Source: an uncultured bacterium
GTDB lineage: Bacteria > Pseudomonadota > Gammaproteobacteria > Burkholderiales > Burkholderiaceae_C
Assembly: GCA_903928495.1 (NCBI GenBank)
Contig: CAIYQZ010000062.1
Coordinates: 1-64,000 of the forward strand
Length of the DNA: 64,000 nucleotides
Direction of reading: 5' to 3'
The translations under genes were made by a program, and so were the position numbers. Positions 15,601 to 25,745 of this stretch are shown here, in pieces. The first letter of the stretch is position 1. Each line of letters opens with the position of its first letter. The notes below the pieces were generated by a model. The model was given only the letters and a program-made list of their open reading frames with translations. It was not told the origin of the DNA and ran no database searches.

Positions 15601-17955
15601 GTGGTTATGAACCCCCATTTTGAAACAGACACCGCCTCAGACACCACCGCACCTGTGTGCGATGTGGGTGTGGGCGGCATGACATGCGCTTCGTGTGTGG
15701 GTCGTGTGGAGCGGGTGTTGAAAAAACTGCCTGGCGTAGCCGAGGCGACCGTAAACCTTGCCACCGAATCGGCCCGTGTCACCTGGCAACCTGGTGCGGT
15801 GCCCCCGGCCGAATGGGCCGACCTGCCCGCCCGCGTGGCCCGCAGCGTGCGCGATGCCGGTTACGAACCCCGGGCGGTGGATGCCCCCGATGCCGATGCG
15901 CACCCTCCCACCCGGCTGGGTATTCGCACCGATGTGTGGCCTGTGCTGCTGGGGTTGTTGCTGTCGGCCCCACTCGTGCTGCCCATGTTGGGAGACCTGG
16001 CAGGCAAACACTGGATGTTGCCGGGCTGGTTGCAATTTGCGCTGGCCACACCGGTGCAGTTCGGGCTGGGTGCGGTGTTTTACCGCTCGGCCTGGCACGC
16101 CCTGAAAAACCGAACTGGCAACATGGAACTGTTGGTGTCCATTGGCACCACGGCTGGTTGGGCCTTGTCCACCTGGATCTGGTGGAAGGCTGAACCTGGC
16201 GACATGGTGCACATGTACTTTGAGGGCTCGGCGGTGGTCATCACCTTGGTGCTGTTGGGCAAATGGCTGGAAGCGCGGGCCAAACGGCAGACCACCAGTG
16301 CCATCCGCGCCCTGCAAAGTCTTCGTCCTGAGGTTGCCCACCTGCTGCCCGACGGCGTGCGCCGCACCGACGCCATCGACGTGCCCGTGGCTGAGCTGCT
16401 GCCCGGCGACACCGTGCTGGTGCGCGCAGGCGAACGCTTTCCGGCCGATGGCCGCGTGGCAGACGGCCACACCCAGGCCGACGAGTCCATGCTCACTGGT
16501 GAAAGCATGCCCGTGGCCAAGGGCGTGGGCGATGCCGTCACCGGCGGCAGCTTGAACGGCGACGGTGTGGTGCAAGTGGCTGTTTCGGCTGTTGGCACGC
16601 AAAGCACGCTGCACAGAATCATTGCGCTGGTGCAAGACGCCCAAACAGGCAAAGCCCCCGTGCAACGCCTGGTGGACAAGGTGGCCGCCGTGTTTGTGCC
16701 CGTGGTGCTGGCCATTGCCGTGGTCACTTGGGTGGGCTGGCTGGCACACGGTGCCAGCACCGAACAGGCCCTGCTGAACGCTGTGGCCGTGCTGGTGATT
16801 GCCTGCCCCTGCGCGCTGGGCCTGGCCACACCCGCCGCCATCATGGCTGGCACGGGGGTGGCGGCACAACACGGCATCCTGATCAAAGACGCCGTGGCAC
16901 TGGAACTGGCCCACCGGGTGGACGTGGTGGCTTTCGACAAAACCGGCACCCTCACCCAAGGTCAGCCGGTGTTGACCGAACTCGTGCCTGCCCCGGGTGT
17001 GGATGCTCCCCCCACCCTTGCGCTGGCGGCCCGGCTGTTGGCCGACAGCGAACACCCACTGGCCCACGCTGTGCGAGTGGCCGCAGCAGCACAACAACCA
17101 GCGGCTGACGCCGCAGTGGTGCCCGAGTTGGTGGAGGTGGCCAACGTGCCCGGCCGGGGCACCCAGGCCCGCTGGCCCATGGGCCTGTTGGAAGGGGGCC
17201 AAACCCTGCCCGTGCGCCTGGGCAGCTTGCGCTGGATGACCGAACTGGGCTTGCAACTGGGCAGCCTGCAAGTGAAAGCCTTGCAACTGCAGCAAGCGGG
17301 GGCGACCGTGTCGGCACTGGCCGTGGGGCCTCAGGTGCTGGCCCTGTTGGCGTTTGGTGACGAGCCCAAACCCGGGGCAGCCGATGCCATCCGCCGCTTG
17401 AAAGCACGGGGCATCAAGGTGGTGATGATCTCTGGCGACAACGCCGGTGCCGCCCAAGCCATGGCCGAACGCCTGGGCTTCAATCCACACCTGATGGACG
17501 CGCGCATGAAAGGCGTGGGCGAAGTGCTGGCCGAGGTGTTGCCCGGCGACAAGGCCGGGCACGTGACCGCCCTGAAACAAGGCGGCCACACCGTGTGCAT
17601 GGTGGGCGATGGCATCAACGACGCACCTGCCCTGGCCGCTGCCGATGTGGGCATGGCCATGAGCAACCCCCACACAGGCGCAGGCAGCGGGGGCTCTGAC
17701 GTGGCCATGCATGCCGCCGGCATCACCCTCATGCGTGGCGACCCCGCGCTGGTGGCGCAGGCGCTGGACATATCGCGCCGCACCGTGGCCAAAATCCGCC
17801 AGAACCTGTTTTGGGCCTTTGCCTACAACGTGGCGGGCATTCCGCTGGCTGCGCTGGGCTACCTCAACCCCATGCTGGCCGGGGCGGCCATGGCGTTCAG
17901 CTCGGTCACGGTGGTGAGCAACGCCTTGCTGCTGAAGCGCTGGCGGCCCAACTGA
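15601..17955 (+). CDS. copA: copper-exporting P1B-type ATPase CopA
   Basis: An inner-membrane Cu(I) efflux pump of about 784 residues. One N-terminal HMA domain (GMTCASC, ~26-32) is followed by eight expected membrane helices, the metal-site motif CPC in [12 protein letters not shown] (~400), the phosphorylation motif DKTGT (~446) and the hinge [10 protein letters not shown] (~669). GTG 15601 lies eight bases after AAGGGGG; ATG 15607 is nearly equivalent. The frame stays open upstream into copZ but without similarity. Together with CopZ and the Spy-like protein it forms a copper-defence locus. Confidence 0.95.
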   Translation: MVMNPHFETDTASDTTAPVCDVGVGGMTCASCVGRVERVLKKLPGVAEATVNLATESARVTWQPGAVPPAEWADLPARVARSVRDAGYEPRAVDAPDADAHPPTRLGIRTDVWPVLLGLLLSAPLVLPMLGDLAGKHWMLPGWLQFALATPVQFGLGAVFYRSAWHALKNRTGNMELLVSIGTTAGWALSTWIWWKAEPGDMVHMYFEGSAVVITLVLLGKWLEARAKRQTTSAIRALQSLRPEVAHLLPDGVRRTDAIDVPVAELLPGDTVLVRAGERFPADGRVADGHTQADESMLTGESMPVAKGVGDAVTGGSLNGDGVVQVAVSAVGTQSTLHRIIALVQDAQTGKAPVQRLVDKVAAVFVPVVLAIAVVTWVGWLAHGASTEQALLNAVAVLVIACPCALGLATPAAIMAGTGVAAQHGILIKDAVALELAHRVDVVAFDKTGTLTQGQPVLTELVPAPGVDAPPTLALAARLLADSEHPLAHAVRVAAAAQQPAADAAVVPELVEVANVPGRGTQARWPMGLLEGGQTLPVRLGSLRWMTELGLQLGSLQVKALQLQQAGATVSALAVGPQVLALLAFGDEPKPGAADAIRRLKARGIKVVMISGDNAGAAQAMAERLGFNPHLMDARMKGVGEVLAEVLPGDKAGHVTALKQGGHTVCMVGDGINDAPALAAADVGMAMSNPHTGAGSGGSDVAMHAAGITLMRGDPALVAQALDISRRTVAKIRQNLFWAFAYNVAGIPLAALGYLNPMLAGAAMAFSSVTVVSNALLLKRWRPN

Positions 17956-17983
17956 CATCTGAAAGTCCACAGGACACACACAC

Positions 17984-19234
17984 ATGCGGTCTCAGGTTTC
18001 ACCATTGTTTCAAGGGCTGGCTGTCGCGGTGGTCCTGTCGCTGGGCGCTGCTGTGTCGCTGGGCATCACACGGTTTGCCTACGGGTTGCTGCTGCCACCC
18101 ATGCGGGCCGACCTGGGCTGGAGTTACACGTTGGCCGGTGCGATGAACACGGCCAACGCGGCTGGGTACTTGCTGGGTGCCCTCAGTGCCCCCTGGCTGA
18201 TGCGCCGCGCCGGCGTGCCGCATGTGCTGGTGGGCGCGTCGCTGCTGGCCAGCGTGTTCATGGCGGGCAGCGGGTTTTTCACGGGCGCGGCACCGTTGCT
18301 GGCGCAGCGCCTGTTGGCCGGGGTGACCAGTGCCTGGGTGTTTGTGGCCTGTGGCCTGCTGGCCGCGCGGCTGGGGCAGTGGTACCCCACCCGCAGTGGG
18401 CTGATGCTGGGTGTGGTGTATGGCGGTGTGGGCTGGGGCATTGTGTTGTCGGCCCTGGCGGTGCCCGGTGTGCTGGCCGCCCATGCCACTGAAGCCCACG
18501 GTTGGGCCTGGGCCTGGTGGTGGCTGGCGCTGGCGTGTGTGCTGGCCACAGTGGCACTGGTGTGGCCAGCACGGTTTTTCAAGCAAAAAGAGGCCCTGGC
18601 GCTTGATGGTATTGGTGTTTCAGCTATCAACAACTCAAACCCGTCTCCACCACCCAAAACCCACAGCACGGTGTTCTGGGTACGCAAACTGGGTTTTGCC
18701 ATGGCGGGTTATGCCTGTTTTGGCATCGGATACATCGGGTACATGACGTTTGTGATCGCGCTGTTGCGCGAGCAGGGCGTGGCCCCGGCCGACATCACGC
18801 TGTTCTATGCGCTGTTGGGGGCGGCGGTGGTGGCTTCAGGCCGGTTGTGGGCGGGCTTGCTGGACCGTGCCAAGGGCGGTGGTGCGCTGGCCTTGCTCAA
18901 TGGCTTGCTGGGTGTGGCCACGGTGTTGCCTGCGGTCACCACCGCGTGGCCGCTGCTGTTGTTGTCGGGCGTGATGTTTGGCGCGGTGTTTTTGTCGGTG
19001 GTGGCGTCCACCACGGCGCTGGTGCGCCACAACCTGCCGGTGGCCCAGTGGCCGGTGGGCATCAGCGCGTTCACCATCGTGTTTGCAGTGGGGCAGATTT
19101 TTGGGCCTTCTGCTGTGGGCTGGATCGCCGACGGCCCTGGCGGCCTGGCCCGTGGCCTGCTTTGCTCGGCCCTGGCGCTCTGGCTGGGGGCACTGTTGGC
19201 CTGGCGGCAGAAGCCCTTGGCTGTGCCTGCCTGA
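17984..19234 (+). CDS. YbfB/YjiJ-family MFS transporter
   Basis: A 416-residue protein with about 12 membrane helices. The first helix region GITRFAYGLLLPPMRADLGW is typical of the YbfB/YjiJ MFS group. SD AGGA is at 17971. The central cytoplasmic loop (about residues 203-225, ALDGIGVSAINNSN) is encoded by a copy of the dispersed repeat at 18590-18632, which seems to have inserted in frame. It follows copA by 28 bases but could be independent. Substrate is unknown. Confidence 0.85.
   Translation: MRSQVSPLFQGLAVAVVLSLGAAVSLGITRFAYGLLLPPMRADLGWSYTLAGAMNTANAAGYLLGALSAPWLMRRAGVPHVLVGASLLASVFMAGSGFFTGAAPLLAQRLLAGVTSAWVFVACGLLAARLGQWYPTRSGLMLGVVYGGVGWGIVLSALAVPGVLAAHATEAHGWAWAWWWLALACVLATVALVWPARFFKQKEALALDGIGVSAINNSNPSPPPKTHSTVFWVRKLGFAMAGYACFGIGYIGYMTFVIALLREQGVAPADITLFYALLGAAVVASGRLWAGLLDRAKGGGALALLNGLLGVATVLPAVTTAWPLLLLSGVMFGAVFLSVVASTTALVRHNLPVAQWPVGISAFTIVFAVGQIFGPSAVGWIADGPGGLARGLLCSALALWLGALLAWRQKPLAVPA
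18590..18632 (+). repeat. dispersed repeat copy inside the MFS transporter gene
   Basis: The 19-base core CTGGCGCTTGATGGTATTG (18596-18614) is identical to the reverse complement of the copy upstream of potI, and is followed by CAGCTATCAA as in other members. It encodes part of the central loop of the transporter. Confidence 0.8.
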
Positions 19235-19313
19235 GTGCAATTGGCTCCTTGCACAGGCCTTGAAAGCGGTAAGGTCTGCAACCAATTGACCGGTATTTGA
19301 AGGAGAAACCTCC

Positions 19314-20312
19314 ATGAGCCTGGGTGACTTTGCCTACGCCAACCACAGCAACCGCTTTTTGGGTGCCGCCTCACTGCACGAGCGTCCGCACGCGCCATTT
19401 GTCGTGGCCGGTGTGCCGTTTGACGGCGCAGTGACCAACCGCCCTGGTGCCCGTTTCGGCCCGCAGGCCATCCGCACTGCCAGCCTCATGCTGTGCGACG
19501 GCATTCACCCGCTGTTCAACGTGTCGCCGCTGGCCCATGTGGCCGACGCGGGCGATATGCGCCTGCCCAATGCCTCACCCCTGCCCGAGGTGCGCGGTCA
19601 CATCGAGCGTCAGGCCTCGACCTTGATGGCCCAGCACTACAGCGTGTTTCTGGGGGGCGACCATTCCGTCACGCTGGCCTTGTTGCGCGCGGCCAAAGAG
19701 CGGTTTGGCAACGGAGAGCCGCTGGCCTTGGTGCACTTTGATGCGCACTGCGACACATGGACCGACCACTTTGGCGAACCGTCGGGCCACGGCACTTGGA
19801 CATACGAAGCCATCCGCGAAGACCTGGTCAGCGCCAGCCACACCGTGCAAATTGGCCTGCGCTCCAGCGGCGTGCGCGAAGCCCGCGAATACGTCCAGGA
19901 CATGGGTGGCCTGATTTACACCGCCCGCCAGCTTCGGGGCAAAGACGGCGAGGGGCTGGCAGACGTCATCGCAGCCATTCACCAGCGCATTGGCCACCGC
20001 CCTTGCTATCTGACGCTGGACATCGACGTGCTCGACCCCGCGTTTGCTCCTGGCACCGGCACGCCTGAGCCCGGCGGCCTCACCAGCAGCCAGTTGCTCA
20101 CCTTCATGGAAGGGCTGGCCCCGCTCAACACCGTGGCCATGGACTGTGTGGAAGTGGCCCCCGCCTACGACCACGCCGAGCTGACCACCAACGCCGCTGC
20201 CACCGCCGTGTGGACCTACCTGAGTGGCCAAACCGCCAAGCACCTGTCAGCGCAGCCGCAGCAGGCCATCGAGATGTTTCCCAACCGCCGTTTGCCCGGG
20301 GTGCAGCCATGA
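19314..20312 (+). CDS. speB: agmatinase / ureohydrolase
   Basis: A 332-residue binuclear-manganese ureohydrolase. Metal-binding motifs are GGDHS, DAHCDTW and DIDVLDPAFAPGTGTPEPGG. Agmatinases hydrolyse agmatine to putrescine and urea; guanidinobutyrase is the main alternative in this family. A good SD (AAGGAG) precedes ATG 19314. The stop overlaps the oxidase start as ATGA, so its product putrescine is linked to the catabolic genes that follow. It is the first gene of the polyamine region. Confidence 0.9.
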   Translation: MSLGDFAYANHSNRFLGAASLHERPHAPFVVAGVPFDGAVTNRPGARFGPQAIRTASLMLCDGIHPLFNVSPLAHVADAGDMRLPNASPLPEVRGHIERQASTLMAQHYSVFLGGDHSVTLALLRAAKERFGNGEPLALVHFDAHCDTWTDHFGEPSGHGTWTYEAIREDLVSASHTVQIGLRSSGVREAREYVQDMGGLIYTARQLRGKDGEGLADVIAAIHQRIGHRPCYLTLDIDVLDPAFAPGTGTPEPGGLTSSQLLTFMEGLAPLNTVAMDCVEVAPAYDHAELTTNAAATAVWTYLSGQTAKHLSAQPQQAIEMFPNRRLPGVQP

Positions 20313-21622
20313 GCGGCGGCCTGCTGGCATCTGACACCCGGCTCAACCAGCAAAGTTACTACGAGGCCAGCGTCGACCGTGGCCCCGGCTGGGCACTGTT
20401 GGCAGGCAAACTGCAAACCGACGTGGCGGTGGTGGGCGGCGGGTTTGCGGGGCTGTGTGCCGCCATTGAATTGCGGCAACGCGGGTACAGCGTGGCGCTG
20501 CTGGAGGCCGACCGCGTCTGCAGCGGTGCCTCGGGCCGCAATGGCGGCCAGGCCATCGTGGGGTATGCCAGCGGGCAAGGTCCGTTCGAGAACCAGTTGG
20601 GCGAAGCCGACGCCCGCAGAGCCTGGGACATGTCGTTGCAGGCCATCCAGGTGTTGGATGGGCACATCAACCGCTTTGGCATCGCCTGCGACCGGGTCAA
20701 CGGTTACCTGTACGTGGCCGATTCGCCGGGCAAAGCCCGAACCTTGTTGGCCGACATGGAAGACACCGAGCGCCGCTACGGCCTCAAGGCCGATGTGGCC
20801 ACCGGTGCCGATGTGGCCCGCCACATCGACAGCCCGCTGTACCACGCAGCGGCTTACGAAACCACCTCAGGCCACCTGCACCCGCTCAAGTACGGCTTGG
20901 GCCTGGCCCGCGCGGCTCAGGGGCTGGGCGTGAAACTGTTCGAGCAGTCGCCGGTCACGGCGCTGCAACGGGGCCCCAAACCTGTGCTGCGCACCGCCCA
21001 GGGTGAGGTGCATGCCGCCCAGGTGGTGCTGGCGGGCAACTGCATGCTGCCCGAGTTCGGTCCGCAGGTGGCCCCCGAGATTGCGCCGCGCATCATGCCC
21101 GTGGGCACCTACATCATTGGTACCGAGCCGCTGCCGCCGGAGCTGTGCGCCCGGCTGATTCCCCGCAATGCGGCGGTGTGCGACAACAACTTTGTGCTGG
21201 ACTATTTCCGCTTCAGCGCCGACCACCGCCTGCTGTTTGGCGGGCGCGTGAGCTACACCACCCAAACGCCCAAGAATTTGAAAGAAATCATGCGCCAGCG
21301 CATGGTGCAAGTGTTCCCGGCACTACAAAATGTGAATGTTGAATTTGTGTGGGGTGGGTTTGTGGACATCAGCATGAACCGCGCCCCCGACTTTGGCCGC
21401 CTGGGCACCAATGTGTATTACCTGCAAGGCTTCAGCGGTCATGGGGTGGCCCTCACGGCCTTGGCCGGTCAACTCGTGGCCGAGGCCGTGGCCGGCGACA
21501 GCCAGCGCTTTGACGTGTTTGCCCGTCTGCCGCACCGGCAGTTTCCGGGCGGGCCGCTGCTGCGCACCCCCTCGCTGGCGTTGGGCATGCTGTGGCACCG
21601 GTTGATGGATGTGGTGCGTTGA
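20309..21622 (+). CDS. puuB: gamma-glutamylputrescine oxidase (FAD, DAO family)
   Basis: A 437-residue flavoprotein with the dinucleotide motif VAVVGGGFAGLCAAIELR at about residues 38-55, followed by SGASGRNGGQ, typical of PuuB/OrdL amine oxidases. It would oxidise gamma-glutamylputrescine to the aldehyde with release of ammonia and hydrogen peroxide. ATG 20309 overlaps the speB stop by four bases, which rules out the longer upstream reading. The neighbours PuuA and PuuD support the assignment. Confidence 0.88.
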   Translation: MSGGLLASDTRLNQQSYYEASVDRGPGWALLAGKLQTDVAVVGGGFAGLCAAIELRQRGYSVALLEADRVCSGASGRNGGQAIVGYASGQGPFENQLGEADARRAWDMSLQAIQVLDGHINRFGIACDRVNGYLYVADSPGKARTLLADMEDTERRYGLKADVATGADVARHIDSPLYHAAAYETTSGHLHPLKYGLGLARAAQGLGVKLFEQSPVTALQRGPKPVLRTAQGEVHAAQVVLAGNCMLPEFGPQVAPEIAPRIMPVGTYIIGTEPLPPELCARLIPRNAAVCDNNFVLDYFRFSADHRLLFGGRVSYTTQTPKNLKEIMRQRMVQVFPALQNVNVEFVWGGFVDISMNRAPDFGRLGTNVYYLQGFSGHGVALTALAGQLVAEAVAGDSQRFDVFARLPHRQFPGGPLLRTPSLALGMLWHRLMDVVR

Positions 21623-21691
21623 TCCGACGCCTGCAGGCGGTGAAAATACGCGCCCGTCTGTCATCTGGAACCAACTCAAGGGGCTATCGCA

Positions 21692-21904
21692 GTGAAATCA
21701 GGTTTTTTCAGTTTCACGTCTTTGTCGCAACTGGTCGGCGGCTTGGCGCTGGTGGGCCTGTTGCTCTACGGCTGGACCACTGGGCAACAACTGCCACTGT
21801 GGCCATCGTTGCTGGTGGTGGGTGTGAACGTGGTGCTGGCCGTGAGGCTGGTGCTGGAGATCAAGGCCCGGCGCATGAATGAGGCCCGGCAGAAGAAGGA
21901 CTGA
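21692..21904 (+). CDS. small membrane protein of unknown function
   Basis: A 70-residue protein with two hydrophobic segments (about 12-27 and 37-54) and a charged C-terminus rich in Lys/Arg. GTG 21692 follows AAGGGG with good spacing. It sits between puuB and the converging MocR regulator. I do not recognise a family; it could be a spurious frame, but the membrane pattern and SD favour a real gene. Confidence 0.5.
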   Translation: MKSGFFSFTSLSQLVGGLALVGLLLYGWTTGQQLPLWPSLLVVGVNVVLAVRLVLEIKARRMNEARQKKD

Positions 21905-21921
21905 GTTGTGTCGGCGGTATG

Positions 21922-23454
21922 TCATGGGTTTGCACTGCGGCGCACCAGCTTCACCAGATCGTCACTGTGCCGGTGAATGGCGCCCAGCGGCGCATACCCA
22001 TACCCGATGACCAGACCGCGCACATCAATGCGGGCCAGGCAGTAGGCCGACAGGGGCCGCACGATCAGGTTCACTTTGGCGGCTTGCAGGGCCAGGGCCT
22101 GGTCGTCTGCATTCTGGGGCAAGCGCAGGCACAGGTGCAGGCCTTGCTCGGCACCGGCAATCCAGGGCCCGCCTGACGTGCCCAGCACCGGCTGCAAAGC
22201 GGCCACCAGGGCCCGCCGCCGCTCGGCATAGGCCTGGCGGGCTTTGCGCAGTGCGCTGGCGAAGTGGCCCATTTCAATGAACTCGGCCAGTGCGGCTTGC
22301 AGCGGCATCTGGCCGGGGCGGTTCAGGTCGTAGTGGGCCTGCTTGAACGCCGCCACCAGCGCCTTGGGCACCACCAGATAGCCCAGCTTCAGCCCCGGAT
22401 ACAGCACCTTTGAAAAGGTGCCCATGTACAACACGCGGCCATCAACATCAAGCCCCTGCAATGACGACACAGGCGGACCGCTGAAGCGGAATTCGCTGTC
22501 GTAGTCGTCTTCCAGCACCCAGGCGTTGTGCTGGCGGGCGGCTTGCAGCAGGGCCTGGCGGCGGGCCAGGCTCATGACCGCGCCGGTGGGGTACTGGTGC
22601 GAGGGCGTCACGTACACCAGCCTTGGCGGGTGCTGGTGGTCATGCTCCTGCGGGGCAATGCCTTCGCTGTCCACCGGCACGGGGTGCATGGCGAGGCCAG
22701 TGGCCATGAAGGCCTTGACGGCGCCCCAGTAGGCCGGGTCTTCCACCCAAACGGTGTCGCCGTGGTCGGCCAACAGTTGGGCGCACAGTTCCAGCGACTG
22801 CTGTGTGCCGCTGGTGATGATGACCTGGTCTGGCTCCAATTGCACGCTGCGGAACACGCGCAGGTAGTCGGCCACCGCACGGCGCAGGGGGCCGTGGCCG
22901 CCGCAGTCGTTGTAATCGAGCATGTCGGGCCGGGTGTGTCGCCAGTGTTTGTTTTGCAGGCGCTGCCACAGTGCCACGGGGAAGGCGCTGAAGTCTGCTG
23001 GACCGGGGGTGAAGGGCTGAACCTCCAGCTGGCTGGCATTGAAGCTGTGGGCCAGCGCCTCGCCGCGCACCGACAACCGGCGGTTGCTCCCCGGTGGCGC
23101 CGTGCCGGAGCGCTGGCGGCGCGGGGCGGCGCTGGGCACGCTGTCGGCCACGAAGGTGCCACTGCCCACTTGGCTGACGAGGTAGCCCTCCACGGTGAGT
23201 TGGCCAATGGCCGCCATGACGGTGTTGCGCGAAAGGGCCAGGTCTTGCGCCAGGTCGCGGCTGGAGGGCAGGCGTTCGCCCGCGCCCAGCTTGCCGTCGA
23301 GCATGGCGCGGCGCAGGGCTTCATACAACTGTCGGTTGAGTGGCAGCGGGCTGTGGGCCCCGCTGTTGGGGGGGGTGGACAAACGGGCCAGTTCGGCCAA
23401 CAGGAATTCGGACAGCATGTTCAGTCCATGAGAAGCATCAAGTGGTACCTCCAT
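21922..23454 (-). CDS. MocR/GabR-type regulator (GntR wHTH + aminotransferase-like domain)
   Basis: The N-terminal ~80 residues form a GntR winged helix (LPSSRDLAQDLALSRNTV). The C-terminal ~380 residues are a fold-type I aminotransferase-like domain with the PLP lysine in GTFSKVLYPG and DDYDSEFRF. Such proteins use PLP bound to an amine as the signal. Divergence from puuD and its place in the polyamine region suggest control of that pathway. Direct repeats TGGTACC and TGGTGCC (11 bases apart, 23443-23460) cover the preferred start and could be operator half-sites; ATG 23418 is then a possible start. Confidence 0.88.
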   Translation of the reverse strand: MEVPLDASHGLNMLSEFLLAELARLSTPPNSGAHSPLPLNRQLYEALRRAMLDGKLGAGERLPSSRDLAQDLALSRNTVMAAIGQLTVEGYLVSQVGSGTFVADSVPSAAPRRQRSGTAPPGSNRRLSVRGEALAHSFNASQLEVQPFTPGPADFSAFPVALWQRLQNKHWRHTRPDMLDYNDCGGHGPLRRAVADYLRVFRSVQLEPDQVIITSGTQQSLELCAQLLADHGDTVWVEDPAYWGAVKAFMATGLAMHPVPVDSEGIAPQEHDHQHPPRLVYVTPSHQYPTGAVMSLARRQALLQAARQHNAWVLEDDYDSEFRFSGPPVSSLQGLDVDGRVLYMGTFSKVLYPGLKLGYLVVPKALVAAFKQAHYDLNRPGQMPLQAALAEFIEMGHFASALRKARQAYAERRRALVAALQPVLGTSGGPWIAGAEQGLHLCLRLPQNADDQALALQAAKVNLIVRPLSAYCLARIDVRGLVIGYGYAPLGAIHRHSDDLVKLVRRSANP

Positions 23455-23525
23455 GGTGCCACGAATGGAGCCATTGACCAGCCAATTCAGCGGGCACAAT
23501 GGGTCTGAACACAGGAGTTTTGTGC

Positions 23526-24317
23526 ATGGATGTGCCTTCCGCTTCTCAAACACCCCCTCTCGTGTGGTTGCCCGCAGACCACCGCATGCTCGGTGACGAC
23601 CTGCACCGCATGCCCTACCTGGTGCTGGGCGACAAATATGCCCGTGCCGTGAAGGTGGGGGCGACCGCCCAGCCGGTCATGTTCCCGCTGGCCGAGGCCA
23701 GCCAGATTCCGGCGCTGCTGGCGCTGGTAGATGGCGTCATGCTGACCGGCTCGCCCTCCAACGTGCACCCCAGCCACTTCGATGAACCCGTGGCCGACCC
23801 CAGCCTGCCGCTGGACCCCGAGCGCGACGGCCTGACGCTCGCGCTCATCAAGGCCTGTGTGGCCCAGGGGGTGCCGCTGCTGGGCATTTGCAGGGGCTAC
23901 CAGGAAATCAACGTGGCCTTTGGCGGCAGCCTGCACCAGCGCGTGCACCATGTGCCCGGCATGATGGACCACCGCGAACCCGACAACGTGCCGCCCGTGC
24001 AGCAATACGCGCCGTCACACACCATCGCCATCGAGCCCGGGACGTGCCTGGCCGCCTGGGCCGGTGGCACCACGGCCAGTGTGAATTCGTTGCACGGCCA
24101 GGGTGTGAACCGGTTGGGCGCAGGCTTGCGCGCACTGGCCCACGCGCCCGATGGACTTGTGGAGTCGTTTGAAATTGAAGGCGCCCGGGCGTTTGCGGTG
24201 GCCATGCAATGGCACCCCGAGTGGCGTTGCTGGGAAAACCCGTTCTACACCGCCATCTTCAAAGCCTTTGGCGAGGCTTGCGAAGCCCGCCGCCGTGGGA
24301 GGCCCAAAGGAGTGTGA
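23526..24317 (+). CDS. puuD: gamma-glutamyl-GABA hydrolase (class I glutamine amidotransferase-like)
   Basis: A 263-residue peptidase C26 protein. The nucleophile elbow is LLGICRGYQEINVAFGG, and the histidine region is AMQWHPEW. PuuD cleaves gamma-glutamyl-GABA to glutamate and GABA. ATG 23526 is preceded by AGGAG. It is divergent from the MocR regulator with a 71-base spacer. A weak promoter-like pair (TTGACC at 23474, ACAATG at 23496, 16-base spacer) lies between. It leads the puuD-puuA-spuC-pot run. Confidence 0.9.
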   Translation: MDVPSASQTPPLVWLPADHRMLGDDLHRMPYLVLGDKYARAVKVGATAQPVMFPLAEASQIPALLALVDGVMLTGSPSNVHPSHFDEPVADPSLPLDPERDGLTLALIKACVAQGVPLLGICRGYQEINVAFGGSLHQRVHHVPGMMDHREPDNVPPVQQYAPSHTIAIEPGTCLAAWAGGTTASVNSLHGQGVNRLGAGLRALAHAPDGLVESFEIEGARAFAVAMQWHPEWRCWENPFYTAIFKAFGEACEARRRGRPKGV

Positions 24318-24359
24318 CGCGCTGCCCTGCCTTTTGCGTCTCAACTTCTGAAGCCTTTT

Positions 24360-25730
24360 ATGACAGCCGCCAAAACCAATCTGACTTTCAACGACCTGGA
24401 ACACTGGCTCAACGCCCGCCGAGTGACCGAAGTGGAATGCCTGGTGCCCGACCTGACCGGTGTGGCCCGAGGCAAAATTTTGCCGCGTGGCAAGTTCACC
24501 GAAGACCGGGGCATGCGCCTGCCCCAGGGCATTGTGGGCATGGGCGTGACGGGGGAATTTCCGCAAAGCGGCCCCTATTACGACGTGGTGGACCCCACCG
24601 ACAAAGACATGCAACTGCGGCCCGACCCGAGCACGGTGCGCATCGTGCCCTGGGCCACCGATCCCACCGCGCAGGTGATCCACGACTGTTTTGACCACGA
24701 AGGCAAGCTGGTGCCATTTGCCCCACGCAGTGTGTTGCGCCGGGTGTGTGATTTGTACGAAGCCGAGGGCCTGAGCCCGGTGGTGGCGCCCGAACTGGAG
24801 TTTTACCTGACGGCCCGCAACACCGACCCCAACGTGCCCCTGAAGCCGCCCATTGGCCGCAGTGGCCGGGCTGAAACCTCACGCCAGGCCTACAGCATTG
24901 ATGCGGTGAACGAGTTCGACCCGCTGTTTGAAGAAATCTACGATTACTGCGACAAGATGGAGCTGAACGTGGACACGCTGATCCACGAAATCGGTGCGGG
25001 GCAGATGGAAATCAACTTCTTCCACGCCCACCCGCTGGGCCTGGCCGACGAGGTGTTTTTCTTCAAGCGCACGGTGCGCGAGGCGGCGCTGCGCCACGAC
25101 ATGTACGCCACCTTCATGGCCAAGCCCATTGAAGGCGAGCCGGGCAGCGCCATGCACATCCACCAGAGTGTGGTGAACAAGGCCACGGGCAAGAACATTT
25201 TCAGCAACGAAGACGGTTCAGCGTCAGAGGCGTTTTTCCATTACATCGGCGGTTTGCAGCGCTATGTGCCTGCTGCCATGGCCTTGGCTGCGCCCTATGT
25301 GAACAGCTACCGCCGCCTGAGCCGCCACACCGCTGCACCCATCAACATCGAGTGGGGGCACGACAACCGCACGGTCGGCATCCGGTCGCCCATCGCCCCG
25401 CCACAGGCGCGGCGCATTGAAAACCGCGTGATCGGGGCCGATGCCAACCCCTACGTGGCCATGGCCATGACTCTGGCTTGCGGCTACCTCGGCCTGAAAA
25501 ACAAGATCAAGCCGAAGGCCGAGATGAAGGGCGACGCCTACTTGGCCCCTTACTCGCTGCCCCGCAGCCTGGGCGAGGCGCTGGACTGGCTGCGCAAGGA
25601 ACCCGACCTGCACGACATCCTGGGCAAAGAGTTCATCACCATCTACACCGAGATCAAGGAACTGGAATTTGCCGAGTTCATGAAGGTGATTTCACCCTGG
25701 GAACGCGAGCACCTGCTGCTGCATGTGTGA
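24360..25730 (+). CDS. puuA: gamma-glutamylputrescine synthetase
   Basis: A 456-residue glutamine-synthetase-family ligase. ATP/metal and catalytic motifs include EIGAGQMEINF, AKPIEGEPGSAMHIHQS and the NRTVGIRSP segment. The polyamine context indicates that it ligates glutamate to putrescine rather than ammonia. It follows puuD by about 40 bases and is spaced from spuC by a dispersed repeat copy. Other gamma-glutamyl-amine ligases are possible, but the neighbourhood makes PuuA the best call. Confidence 0.88.
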   Translation: MTAAKTNLTFNDLEHWLNARRVTEVECLVPDLTGVARGKILPRGKFTEDRGMRLPQGIVGMGVTGEFPQSGPYYDVVDPTDKDMQLRPDPSTVRIVPWATDPTAQVIHDCFDHEGKLVPFAPRSVLRRVCDLYEAEGLSPVVAPELEFYLTARNTDPNVPLKPPIGRSGRAETSRQAYSIDAVNEFDPLFEEIYDYCDKMELNVDTLIHEIGAGQMEINFFHAHPLGLADEVFFFKRTVREAALRHDMYATFMAKPIEGEPGSAMHIHQSVVNKATGKNIFSNEDGSASEAFFHYIGGLQRYVPAAMALAAPYVNSYRRLSRHTAAPINIEWGHDNRTVGIRSPIAPPQARRIENRVIGADANPYVAMAMTLACGYLGLKNKIKPKAEMKGDAYLAPYSLPRSLGEALDWLRKEPDLHDILGKEFITIYTEIKELEFAEFMKVISPWEREHLLLHV

Positions 25731-25745
25731 TGTGTGCCAACGTCA

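Noticed and set aside
15637-17985. A 782-codon open frame antisense to copA
   Set aside because: Its product is Gln/His-rich with no domain, as expected for the mirror frame of a GC-rich gene; copA has all catalytic motifs.
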